This document shows positions 31,050 through 38,847 of a DNA stretch of 47,381 nucleotides, piece by piece. The first letter of the stretch is position 1. Each line of letters starts with the position of its first letter. The notes under the pieces were generated by a model. It had not been told where the DNA came from and made no database searches. It was given only the letters and a program-made list of their open reading frames with translations. Source of the DNA: an uncultured Bacteroidota bacterium (GTDB taxonomy: Bacteria > Bacteroidota > Bacteroidia > Flavobacteriales > Flavobacteriaceae); assembly GCA_902586905.1 (NCBI GenBank), contig CACIJH010000010.1:1-47381 (forward strand), given 5' to 3'. A program made the translations under genes and the position numbers.

Positions 31050-31057
31050 CAAATGTA
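31050..31057 (-). promoter_or_regulatory. Bacteroidota -7 box for typA
   Basis: The minus strand reads TACATTTG (TAnnTTTG), 17 bp before the typA start. It shares the 85-bp gap with the kdsA promoter. Confidence 0.55.
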
Positions 31058-31105
31058 CATTTTTTAAATCGAGTAGATTGGTTTCTCAAGCAAATCCTAA
31101 ATCCT

Positions 31106-31113
31106 TATTTTTG
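31106..31113 (+). promoter_or_regulatory. Bacteroidota -7 box for kdsA
   Basis: TATTTTTG lies 4 bp before the ATG at 31118, which implies a near-leaderless transcript if it is used. It also lies inside the longer frame that starts at 31043, so that earlier start is unlikely. Confidence 0.5.
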
Positions 31114-31117
31114 CAAT

Positions 31118-31927
31118 ATGAAAACATTTGAAGATCGATTATCATCTGAAAATTCTTTTTTTCTTCTTGCAGGGCCTTGTGCTATCGAAGGAGAGGAAAT
31201 GGCACTGCGCATTGCCGAGCATATGGTCAAAATCACTAGTCAACTTGGTATTCCTTATATCTTTAAAGGAAGTTTTAAGAAAGCAAACCGAAGTCGGATT
31301 GACAGTTTTACAGGGATTGGTGATGAAAAAGCACTCAAGATATTACAAAAAGTAGGGCATGAATTCGGTGTACCAACAGTAACTGATATACACGAAGTAA
31401 GCGACGCAGCAAAAGCAGCAGCATATGTTGATGTTCTTCAAATTCCTGCCTTTTTGGTTCGGCAAACCGATTTGGTTGTCGCTGCTGCAGAAACAGGAAA
31501 ATATGTCAACCTAAAGAAAGGGCAGTTTATGAGTCCTGAAAGTATGCAGCACGCCGTTCGCAAAGTCACAGACTCATCGAACGACAATGTTTGGATTACC
31601 GATCGAGGAACTATGTTTGGATATCAAGACATGGTTGTTGACTTTCGAGGAATTCCGGTGATGAAAAGCTTCGCACCCACAATTTTGGATGTGACCCATT
31701 CGCTACAACAACCCAATCAAGCGAGTGGCGTAACAGGTGGGCGTCCAGAAATGATAGAAACCATGGCACGTGCGGGTGTTGCAGCAGGTGTTGATGGCTT
31801 ATTTATGGAAACACATTTTGATACTGCACAAGCAAAAAGTGATGGTGCAAACATGCTTCCTCTCGAGCTTATGGAGGGTCTTTTGACTCGTTTGCATAGA
31901 CTTCATCAAACAGTTTCGTCACTTTAG
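31118..31927 (+). CDS. kdsA: 3-deoxy-8-phosphooctulonate synthase
   Basis: KdsA condenses phosphoenolpyruvate and arabinose 5-phosphate to Kdo-8-phosphate, the precursor of the lipopolysaccharide inner-core sugar Kdo. The 269-aa protein has FFLLAGPCAIEGEE, the substrate motif FKGSFKKANRSRIDSFTGIG, VNLKKGQFMSPESM and TDRGTMFGYQDMVVDFRGIPVMK. The start at 31118 matches the family; the longer frame to 31043 crosses the promoter. It is followed by tmRNA after 69 bp. Confidence 0.94.
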   Translation: MKTFEDRLSSENSFFLLAGPCAIEGEEMALRIAEHMVKITSQLGIPYIFKGSFKKANRSRIDSFTGIGDEKALKILQKVGHEFGVPTVTDIHEVSDAAKAAAYVDVLQIPAFLVRQTDLVVAAAETGKYVNLKKGQFMSPESMQHAVRKVTDSSNDNVWITDRGTMFGYQDMVVDFRGIPVMKSFAPTILDVTHSLQQPNQASGVTGGRPEMIETMARAGVAAGVDGLFMETHFDTAQAKSDGANMLPLELMEGLLTRLHRLHQTVSSL

Positions 31928-31950
31928 TTCGGCTACAGTTTAAAAATTTT

Positions 31951-31958
31951 TATTTTTG
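31951..31958 (+). promoter_or_regulatory. Bacteroidota -7 box for tmRNA
   Basis: TATTTTTG is a TAnnTTTG match, 38 bp before the first base of the mature tmRNA. Confidence 0.5.
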
Positions 31959-31996
31959 CATCGCGTGTTCAAAGCGTAAGTTCATTGAAACACATC

Positions 31997-32396
31997 GGGG
32001 TCGACTGGTATTGACAGCGAGATAGATGTAATGGTAAGCAAGTCGAGCGCTGGACTACAGCTCGTAAATCTCATAGTACCACCATTTTAAATGGCGAGAA
32101 TAACTACGCTCTTGCAGCCTAATCGACTGAATTATAGTAAGTCCAGGCCTTAGTCCCACCAGGTGGGAAGGTAAGATGTCTTGGTGTGGCCCTTGTTGAC
32201 GGCAACACAATTCAAGGCACCATAAAAGTCAACATAGAAATCTTGGTGCTTCGACAGGGTTTCAAATGAAAGAAGATAAGGTATAGATAGGCAGTTTTCG
32301 GTCAGTCTATATTCGAAAATCAAGCGAGAACTAAACTTGTAGAAAGCAGTTGTATCACTTGTTTGGACGAGGGTTCGATTCCCTCCGACTCCACCA
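31997..32396 (+). ncRNA. ssrA: tmRNA (transfer-messenger RNA)
   Basis: tmRNA frees stalled ribosomes and tags the nascent chain for degradation. The 5' end GGGGTCGACTGGTATTGAC and the 3' end GGGTTCGATTCCCTCCGACTCCACCA form the tRNA-like domain; GGGGTCG pairs with CGACTCC and CCA is encoded. The resume frame starts with GGC at 32093 and reads GENNYALAA before TAA at 32120-32122, typical of Bacteroidota. The gene is intact even though its 3' end is the edge of a genomic island and overlaps the end of the recombinase gene on the other strand. It is about 400 nt long. Confidence 0.96.
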
Positions 32397-33906
32397 AACG
32401 GGACAAACTCATATTTTTTGAGATTTGTCCTTTTTTATTTTCTGTTAACCCCTTGTCTATCTGCAAGATATATCTCAAAAAATCATTAATTCTAATAGTT
32501 CGACATTTTTTTCCGTCAAATTCAATTTTTTCGGGGAATATCGAACTTATTAGCTTTTGTTTATGCGCTAGAGGACTATTAAGATAGGTTTGTTTAAAGT
32601 TTTCTAAGTGGTGAAATGCATTTTCAACTAGCCCCATATATTCGGAATCTGAGGTATTAAGTGCATGTATGTTTGCAGTAATTTGATCTCGTTGCTTTGT
32701 ATATCGATTTAGTGTTTTACCATAGACTTTTGGAGTGATCGTCCCGTCAACTAGTAAATCTTCTAGATTTTCAATTCGCTGGTTTGCAGAATCCAGTTCT
32801 TTATCCAATTTTTTCCTTTTTCTCAAAGTGTTTTTTTGACTTGTCCCAGACAATGATTTTAAGATCTCCTTGTAAAGCACTTTTGATTGTTTGGTGAATT
32901 GAAAGTCATCCAAAATAGATTCAAAAACTGTATTTACTTTCTTGGCTGAAAATCGTTCTTTTTTACAATTATTGCAGTGGTAATAAAAGTACTTTCTGCC
33001 CGTAGCACTTTTAGAAGGGCTACCAGTCATTCTGGATTGGCATTTTGAGCATTGTAACGCCCCTCTTAGCGGTAGCTCTTCACGTAAGGTATTGTAAATG
33101 GGTCTATTCCTTTTGTTTTGACGCTCAGCTAATTCCTCTTGTACTTGGTAAAATAACTTCTCTGAGATAATTCCTTGATGAATCCCTTCAATCCATTGCT
33201 CTTGCTCCTCACCTTCTTTAGGGACTACAATCTTACCCATATACACAGGGTTCTTTAATAAAATTGACAGATTGTTTCTACTGACTTTAAAACCTTTTTT
33301 ACTAAGCTCTTCACGAATTACTGCTTGGGTTTTTCCTTTTGTGATTCCCTTAAAAGCATACTGAATAAATTTAGCCTTAGGACCTGGAATAATGATGGGC
33401 TTGTTATTATCATCTCTCCTATTTAGGTAGCCCATAGGCGCCATTCTACACCAACGTCCTGCTTTTAATGATCCTCTAATTCCTCCTCGTATTTTGATAG
33501 AGCGGCGATCGTTATCAATTTCAGGTAGAACTAAATTGAGTGCTAACATCGCTTTACTCTCAGGGACTTTAAAATCAATCGGTTGTTCAATAGCTTGAAC
33601 TTCGATCCCCATGGTTCTCAATCGACGAATCATAACAAATGAGTCTGTTACGTTTCTAGAGAAGCGGTCCCAAGTTGTAACAAGCAAATAATCTATGGTG
33701 TTCTTATTTTTCTTTGCAAATCGCAAGAAGTTTTGAAACTCTGGTCGGTTGAAGTCTTTTGCCGAATGATCTTCTTTGTAGTGTGCAACAACTTCGATAT
33801 CCTTCCTCTTGCAATAATTTGTAAGCTGCTCGTATTGAACACCCAAACTAAACCCCTTGGCCTGCTCGTCACTACTGACTCTTGACATGATTACTGCTCT
33901 TTTCAT
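32320..33906 (-). CDS. Large serine recombinase (integrase)
   Basis: This 528-aa enzyme cuts and rejoins DNA to insert or excise the island. The N-terminal resolvase domain has the nucleophile S11 in SRVSSDEQ and the conserved TTWDRFSRN. It is followed by a recombinase domain (about residues 155-270), a zinc ribbon (CSKCQSRM ... HCNNCKKE near 290-320) and a coiled coil. The last 26 codons lie inside the tmRNA gene, and the TGA is at 32322-32320; the C-terminal sequence after about residue 500 is thus the antisense of the tmRNA terminator and 3' end. The start overlaps the stop of the 46-aa gene (ATGA). The attachment site therefore lies within its own 3' end. Confidence 0.93.
   Translation of the reverse strand: MKRAVIMSRVSSDEQAKGFSLGVQYEQLTNYCKRKDIEVVAHYKEDHSAKDFNRPEFQNFLRFAKKNKNTIDYLLVTTWDRFSRNVTDSFVMIRRLRTMGIEVQAIEQPIDFKVPESKAMLALNLVLPEIDNDRRSIKIRGGIRGSLKAGRWCRMAPMGYLNRRDDNNKPIIIPGPKAKFIQYAFKGITKGKTQAVIREELSKKGFKVSRNNLSILLKNPVYMGKIVVPKEGEEQEQWIEGIHQGIISEKLFYQVQEELAERQNKRNRPIYNTLREELPLRGALQCSKCQSRMTGSPSKSATGRKYFYYHCNNCKKERFSAKKVNTVFESILDDFQFTKQSKVLYKEILKSLSGTSQKNTLRKRKKLDKELDSANQRIENLEDLLVDGTITPKVYGKTLNRYTKQRDQITANIHALNTSDSEYMGLVENAFHHLENFKQTYLNSPLAHKQKLISSIFPEKIEFDGKKCRTIRINDFLRYILQIDKGLTENKKGQISKNMSLSRLVESEGIEPSSKQVIQLLSTSLVLA
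32401..32440 (+). terminator. tmRNA terminator, inside the recombinase coding region
   Basis: GGACAAACTCA pairs with TGAGATTTGTCC (one bulge), with loop TATTTTT, and is followed by TTTTTTATTTT. It starts 5 bases after the tmRNA CCA. On the other strand the same bases encode residues of the recombinase C-terminus. Confidence 0.8.
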
Positions 33907-34043
33907 TGCTTCTTATTTTGAAAGGCATCTATTTGAGCTGTGGCTATGAGCTCAAAAAACGCTTTTATTTCTTCTACTTCTCTAGTTGTAAATTTTTCTT
34001 TTCTATTTCGATTTAAAATCTGTGTTGCTTTTTCAATTTGCAT
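33903..34043 (-). CDS. 46-aa helical protein coupled to the recombinase
   Basis: A small frame runs from ATG at 34043 to TGA at 33905-33903. The TGA overlaps the recombinase start as ATGA, the usual sign of translational coupling. The product MQIEKATQILNRNRKEKFTT... is charged and predicted helical, ending in KKQ. Upstream in the same frame 16 more sense codons run back to a TGA at 34094-34092, including a possible TTG start. I do not recognise its function; a recombination directionality factor or a regulator of the recombinase is a reasonable guess. Confidence 0.6.
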   Translation of the reverse strand: MQIEKATQILNRNRKEKFTTREVEEIKAFFELIATAQIDAFQNKKQ

Positions 34044-34139
34044 CGCCTTGTGTGGCAAGAAGGCGGCGGGCCACCCCTTACTCTGTATTGATCAGGCTGA
34101 CACGGCAGGTACTGATGTGGTGATACAAAATGCTTCATA

Positions 34140-34994
34140 CTATTTGGTCAAGATGGTTAGTTTGTAATTGTCTTGCGCTCTTGGCTCAATAAGCAGCCTT
34201 GCTGTTTTGGGGAGTTTGTTGTTTAAAAAGAAATCCGCTAGCTGCTGGGCTTTTTTATGGTCTTCACGAATGATAAGCGGTTTAATGTTATCATTGTCTA
34301 TAAGAAGCTCAATGTACTTTGGAGACTTAAACATAACAATCTCTCGAATTTGATTTTCTATTTGACTGAGGTATGCAATATCTTTATTCACCCTTTCAAA
34401 CTCAACAGATACTATCTGCTCTATAAAGGGCATTAGAGGAATACACATATAAGCCTTATCGTTTATCATCTCCAAAAACTTTTCTGTAATAGCTTTGTTG
34501 CCATCTCTTATGTGATACTCTCCTGTTTTAGGAAAGTAATAAAACGACATCGGCTTTTTATCAATTAAAATGCTTTCTATAACAGCATCACTAAATGGGT
34601 TTATCTCCATGCCATGAAAATGAAGTAGAAGCGGATCGTTTAAAATAAATTCAAAATCCTTTAAAGTCGCATCAACAACCTTTTGCTTTTTTAAAAAAGC
34701 AATATGCCTTTCAAGCTTAGATTTAAAATAACCTTTTTTGCGCGGCTCATCCCAAACCATTTTAGCAAGCTCAGCTAGTTTTGTGGTATTAATACCAAAT
34801 GCACTTAGCTCATCAACTAAACAAAGCCATAAAGCTTGAGGCACATTCATTTTTGCTTTTTTACCAGCATCAAAAAAAGGAAGGACTTCTTTCGTTTTCC
34901 AATAAGTCACCATACGGGGGCTAATCCCAAAATACTTAGGCAGTGTAAAGCGCTGTCCCAACAAGTCTTTTTTAAAATCTAAATCGCTGTTCAT
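34140..34994 (-). CDS. MerR-like helix-turn-helix regulator
   Basis: This 284-aa protein has an N-terminal DNA-binding region (TLPKYFGISPRMVTYWKTKEVLPF, residues 17-40) with the helix-turn-helix layout of MerR/Mlr-like proteins, then a long C-terminal part (about residues 75-284) with no recognised domain. The C-terminal part contains a mostly helical segment ending in ARLLIEPRAQDNYKLTILTK. It is divergent from the defence operon, and its promoter shares an AT-rich gap with operator-like inverted repeats. I infer it controls the operon and itself. It could be an effector-binding sensor, but no ligand site is visible. Confidence 0.65.
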   Translation of the reverse strand: MNSDLDFKKDLLGQRFTLPKYFGISPRMVTYWKTKEVLPFFDAGKKAKMNVPQALWLCLVDELSAFGINTTKLAELAKMVWDEPRKKGYFKSKLERHIAFLKKQKVVDATLKDFEFILNDPLLLHFHGMEINPFSDAVIESILIDKKPMSFYYFPKTGEYHIRDGNKAITEKFLEMINDKAYMCIPLMPFIEQIVSVEFERVNKDIAYLSQIENQIREIVMFKSPKYIELLIDNDNIKPLIIREDHKKAQQLADFFLNNKLPKTARLLIEPRAQDNYKLTILTK

Positions 34995-35002
34995 ATATAA
35001 AC

Positions 35003-35018
35003 TTTACACAAATGTAAA
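35003..35018. promoter_or_regulatory. Operator-like inverted repeat over the regulator's -7 box
   Basis: TTTACA-CAAA-TGTAAA is a perfect 6-bp inverted repeat. It contains the minus-strand box TACATTTG (35016-35009) of the regulator gene, whose start lies 15 bp away. This position suits autorepression. Confidence 0.55.
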
Positions 35019-35057
35019 AAAAATATACACAAAACAAAAAATATGTATAATATTTTG

Positions 35058-35065
35058 TATATTTG
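35058..35065 (+). promoter_or_regulatory. Bacteroidota -7 box for the defence operon
   Basis: TATATTTG matches TAnnTTTG and would start a transcript with a leader of about 110 nt before the ATG at 35183. Just upstream, ATATACACAAAA (35023-35034) and TTTTGTATAT (35053-35062) form a second imperfect inverted repeat that overlaps this box. Confidence 0.6.
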
Positions 35066-35073
35066 AATTGAAA

Positions 35074-35138
35074 AATGCCTTGAAAACGGCATTAAAAATA
35101 AAGGCCTTGAGGTCTACCTGAGGGATTTCTAAGGTAGA
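35074..35138 (+). promoter_or_regulatory. Structured 5' leader of the defence operon
   Basis: Two hairpins lie between the promoter and the first gene: AATGCC (35074-35079) with GGCATT (35088-35093), loop of eight; and TCTACCT (35113-35119) with AGGTAGA (35132-35138), loop of twelve. Neither is followed by a T-run, so a simple terminator is unlikely. Attenuation, RNA stability or protein binding are open possibilities. Confidence 0.45.
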
Positions 35139-35182
35139 TTTAAGAGGTATACTTGCAAAAATTAACGATTAATCCAATAGCT

Positions 35183-35680
35183 ATGGAAAAAGAAAAATAT
35201 AGAAATATGACCATCAGCCTTAAAGTAGCGGCTGAGGAAAAGATTATGCTAAGACGTTTGGCAGAAAAGTATAAGGTGTCTTTATCGGAATTTATGTACA
35301 ATTTGGTGATGTGTTTTAAAAACCAATACGATTACATAGGTATGCTTTCACCCAAAGAAGAAAAATTAGCTGAAAATTTACGTCTTGAAAAAAAGAAAAA
35401 TGCTAAATTGGGTTTCCAAATCGAAAATGCAGATTATAGGGTAGAGATGGAAATGAACCATCGTATTCAAATTCAAAATAAATACCACGAGCTTACCTAC
35501 CAACTAAAAGAAGAAAAAGCGATAAATGCCGACCAAGCAGAAGAGTTAAAAAGGCAAATTGAAATAAACCAAGCATTGGTAGCAGATAACAAAAAATTAA
35601 GAAACCAAAAAAAAGACCAGCAGTTAAAACATGCTATTGCAGGGGCTGTAGGTATTTTAGCAGGCGTATCCTTGAAATAA
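35183..35680 (+). CDS. Ribbon-helix-helix/coiled-coil protein at the operon head
   Basis: The chosen ATG (35183) gives a 165-aa protein; an upstream TTG would add ten residues. The first 45 residues (RNMTISLKVAAEEKIMLRRL ... VSLSEFMYNLV) fit a ribbon-helix-helix DNA-binding fold: one strand and two helices. A long coiled coil follows (about residues 60-145), and the C-terminus is hydrophobic (AIAGAVGILAGVSLK), possibly a membrane or oligomer contact. It leads the operon, 4 bp before the methyltransferase. It may be a second regulator or a structural partner of the restriction complex. No homologue with known function is recognised. Confidence 0.6.
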   Translation: MEKEKYRNMTISLKVAAEEKIMLRRLAEKYKVSLSEFMYNLVMCFKNQYDYIGMLSPKEEKLAENLRLEKKKNAKLGFQIENADYRVEMEMNHRIQIQNKYHELTYQLKEEKAINADQAEELKRQIEINQALVADNKKLRNQKKDQQLKHAIAGAVGILAGVSLK

Positions 35681-35684
35681 ATTT

Positions 35685-38600
35685 ATGAATTCAATAGAAA
35701 ATCTAAAATTCTTTCTAAAAGAAATGTTCCAATTCAATGAAAATGATTTGGATTTTGGAATTTACAAAATATACAACCTGAAAAGGAAACAGATTGAAGC
35801 CTTTATTGATGGTGAAGACGAAAATGATCTCAAACCTACCATTGAGAAAATACTTAAAGAAGTAAATTTAGAGAATCAAAAAACGGATTCTATTGAATTG
35901 TACAACTTCCTTAAAGGGTTGAATCAAGATAAATTATTGGAAGATCCGGAAGGTAATTATCAGCAACTAGAACTGTTCATAGGAACTGAACAAGACGCTG
36001 ATAATAAGGCTAAACTTGTTGACACGCTGAACAATTTATCTAAATCTGGAGGTTTAGCGGATGAATTAAAAGACAAAATCTACAATCACATTCTTGGATT
36101 CTTTCAAATGTACTACTCGAATGGTGATTTTGGATACAACGATCGTAGTAGAGACATTTACAAAGTTCCTTACGAAGCTGATTACAATGGCTCTGATACT
36201 ATGTTCCATTGGAAACACAAAGGAAGCTTGTACATAAAGACTGGCACTTCCTTTAATGCAATCAAGTTTGAACTTGACGGAAACAAAATTGAGTTTAGAT
36301 TAGAGAGTAATTCAGAAAGTGAAAATGAAGAAGTCGCAAGAAACAATAACAAGGATAGTCAGCTAAAGCATTATCGATTAGACCGAGTTGAAAAGGTTGA
36401 TGGTGTTTATCAAGTGATTTTTAACCTAAGTGATACTTCTACTCCCAAAGCGGATATTTTCAAATCCATATACAAAGAAATATCACCTAAAACTAATATC
36501 GAGAACTACTTAACCTATGAGAAAGACGGTAAGCAGAAATCGGTTTTTGTTGACTTAACCAAAGATTTCGACAAAGTACAAAATGGACAAATCAAAGGTC
36601 TTTCTGCTCTCCGCCAGAAAAAGAAAAAAGTAGCGGATTCCGTTAAAAAGAATTTTGAGAGAGGAAAGAATCTGTATGACGAAAAAGAGAAGAAATTCCT
36701 AGATGAATCCTTACTACAACTGTACACGCTTGACCAAAAGCTAAACAGTTTCTACATTGGGAATGATGCCGATTATTTCATCCATGAAAACTTGAATGAA
36801 TTCCTAACGAATGAAAAACAACGCTACGTTAAAAATTATATATTTGACGACCTCCAAAGTATTTATGACGGAAAATTAGATAATACAACGTTGCTTATTG
36901 CAAAAGCTTTTGATAATGTAAGTAGCAGAATAATTGAGTTTTTAAGTGCTATTGAAGATTTTCAAAAACATCTATTCACAAAGAAAAAAAAGGTTGTAGA
37001 AAGTGAGTACTGCATTACATTAGACTGCCTTGACGAAAAACACTATCCAGAAATTCTTAAAAACAAGGCGCAGCTTCAAGAATGGAAAGACTTGTTTAGT
37101 ATTGAGGTTAAAACTACAAAAGACCTAAAAGATCATCCAACCTTAGTTTTAGACACCAAATTTTTTAGAGAAAAAGGAACGAATAAACTGAAGGATCAAA
37201 TTCTTGCTGAAATTGATAATTTAGATGAGAAATTGAATGGTTTACTGATTAATTCAGAGAATTATCAAGGCCTAAATTCATTAAAAACCAAATACAACAA
37301 GAAAATAGACACTATTTACGTTGACCCACCTTACAATGCAAAGTCTTCTCAAATTATTTATAAAAATAATTTCAAACATTCCAGTTGGGCAAGCTTTATG
37401 AAAAATAGAATTGCCATGAGTAAAAACTTACTTAAACAAAAGGGTGTCTTTATTATAGCTATTGATGAAAATGAACAAGAAAGGTTAGGTCAAATATTAA
37501 ATGTTGAATTCCCTAATTATCAAAAAAGCTGCATTTCAGTCATCCATAATCCAGGTGGCATACAAGGTTCTAACTTTTCATATACCCATGAATTCGCATT
37601 TTTCATGTTTCCAAGTAACGGAAATTACATAAAAAGAGTTAAGCGTGATGAATCAAACATTGAATCTTTGCGGGATTGGGGAGGTGAAGACTCGAAAAGG
37701 AGTTCAGCAAAGAATTGCTTCTACCCTATTTATGTAGACAAAAAGAATAACATTATTGATTTTGGTGATGTATGTGAAGATGATTTTTCACCTTCCTCAC
37801 AGAATGAAATACTGGATGAGAACAAAATTGCAATCTATCCAATAGATGATAATGGCATTGAAAGAAAATGGAGATATGCTAGACAAACCGTGGAAGAAAT
37901 AAGACATCAGTTATTAGTCAAAGAGAAAAAAGGAATAAAATACATCCAAAATGAAAAATCATTTTTCAGACTAAAAACTGTTTGGGATGACAAAAAGTAC
38001 AATGCAAACGTATATGGATCAAAGATTTTAAACAATATTATAGGTAGTAAGAAGTTTGATTTCCCTAAATCAATTTATACGGTCAGAGATAGTATTTATG
38101 CTACTACAGAAAAAGATTCATATGTTTTAGATTTTTTTGCTGGTAGTGGTACAACTGCACAGTCTGTTTTGATGCTGAATAATGAAGATAAAGAATCAAA
38201 TAGAAAATATATTCTATTTGAGATGGGTCGTTACTTCGAAACAGTTACTAAAATAAGAACTCAAAAAGTAATATTTTCTGATAGTTGGGAAAATGGCAAA
38301 CCTAAAAAGGGTAAAAAAACTAACAAGCATATTTTTAAATATCAGGTTTTAGAACAATATGAAGATCTTCTGGATAATTTAACCATTTCTATAGTTAAAG
38401 CCCCTGAAAATCTTCCTTTGAAATATCTATATAAACCAGAGGAAAACTCTTTAGACAGCACCCTTGACTTATTCAATCCCTTTGATAATAAGGTCAAATA
38501 TGGTCAACCTAGTCAAGAAGGATATATTGATTTGGTAGAAACCTATAACTATTTACAAGGCTACTTCATAAAGTCAATAAAGACTTATGACCTGAATAGA

Positions 38601-38837
38601 AAATACTATAAGGTAGTTGAAACTACCAATGGGGAGTTAGTAGTTTGGAGAGATGTTAAAGTAAATGAAGACGACAGTAAACAGATCATTGAAATCGCTA
38701 TAAATTACAATGATATTCACACAATTGAGGTTAATGCTGAGTTTGCCAATTTAAAGCTGGATAAAAACAACCATCTAAAAGTTGGTGATAACGAAATTGA
38801 ACTTAAAATAATTACAAAAGAAGTATTCAACCAATAA
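35685..38837 (+). CDS. Long type III-like DNA methyltransferase (Mod)
   Basis: This 1050-aa adenine-type methyltransferase has the catalytic DPPY at 547-550 and the AdoMet site FAGSGTT at 818-824. The order, DPPY first, with about 270 residues between that would hold the target recognition domain, is the beta class of type III Mod proteins. Ordinary Mod proteins are about 650 aa; this one has an extra N-terminal region of about 530 residues starting NENDLDFGIYKIYNLKRKQIEAFI. It is followed after 10 bp by the helicase-nuclease gene, so the two should form a modification and restriction complex. The recognition sequence cannot be read. Confidence 0.88.
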   Translation: MNSIENLKFFLKEMFQFNENDLDFGIYKIYNLKRKQIEAFIDGEDENDLKPTIEKILKEVNLENQKTDSIELYNFLKGLNQDKLLEDPEGNYQQLELFIGTEQDADNKAKLVDTLNNLSKSGGLADELKDKIYNHILGFFQMYYSNGDFGYNDRSRDIYKVPYEADYNGSDTMFHWKHKGSLYIKTGTSFNAIKFELDGNKIEFRLESNSESENEEVARNNNKDSQLKHYRLDRVEKVDGVYQVIFNLSDTSTPKADIFKSIYKEISPKTNIENYLTYEKDGKQKSVFVDLTKDFDKVQNGQIKGLSALRQKKKKVADSVKKNFERGKNLYDEKEKKFLDESLLQLYTLDQKLNSFYIGNDADYFIHENLNEFLTNEKQRYVKNYIFDDLQSIYDGKLDNTTLLIAKAFDNVSSRIIEFLSAIEDFQKHLFTKKKKVVESEYCITLDCLDEKHYPEILKNKAQLQEWKDLFSIEVKTTKDLKDHPTLVLDTKFFREKGTNKLKDQILAEIDNLDEKLNGLLINSENYQGLNSLKTKYNKKIDTIYVDPPYNAKSSQIIYKNNFKHSSWASFMKNRIAMSKNLLKQKGVFIIAIDENEQERLGQILNVEFPNYQKSCISVIHNPGGIQGSNFSYTHEFAFFMFPSNGNYIKRVKRDESNIESLRDWGGEDSKRSSAKNCFYPIYVDKKNNIIDFGDVCEDDFSPSSQNEILDENKIAIYPIDDNGIERKWRYARQTVEEIRHQLLVKEKKGIKYIQNEKSFFRLKTVWDDKKYNANVYGSKILNNIIGSKKFDFPKSIYTVRDSIYATTEKDSYVLDFFAGSGTTAQSVLMLNNEDKESNRKYILFEMGRYFETVTKIRTQKVIFSDSWENGKPKKGKKTNKHIFKYQVLEQYEDLLDNLTISIVKAPENLPLKYLYKPEENSLDSTLDLFNPFDNKVKYGQPSQEGYIDLVETYNYLQGYFIKSIKTYDLNRKYYKVVETTNGELVVWRDVKVNEDDSKQIIEIAINYNDIHTIEVNAEFANLKLDKNNHLKVGDNEIELKIITKEVFNQ

Positions 38838-38847
38838 AAAGAGCGCA

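Noticed and set aside
31043-31117. Longer kdsA start at 31043
   Set aside because: It would span both divergent promoters, and the conserved KdsA start is at 31118.
34010-34138. A 41-residue minus-strand frame beginning MKHFVSPHQY and running through the GC-rich patch
   Set aside because: It overlaps the better-supported 46-aa frame in another phase, has no coupling or start signal, and shows no domain.
33940-34167. A 75-residue plus-strand frame over the recombinase leader
   Set aside because: It is antisense to the 46-aa gene and the end of the regulator and starts within them; it looks like chance.
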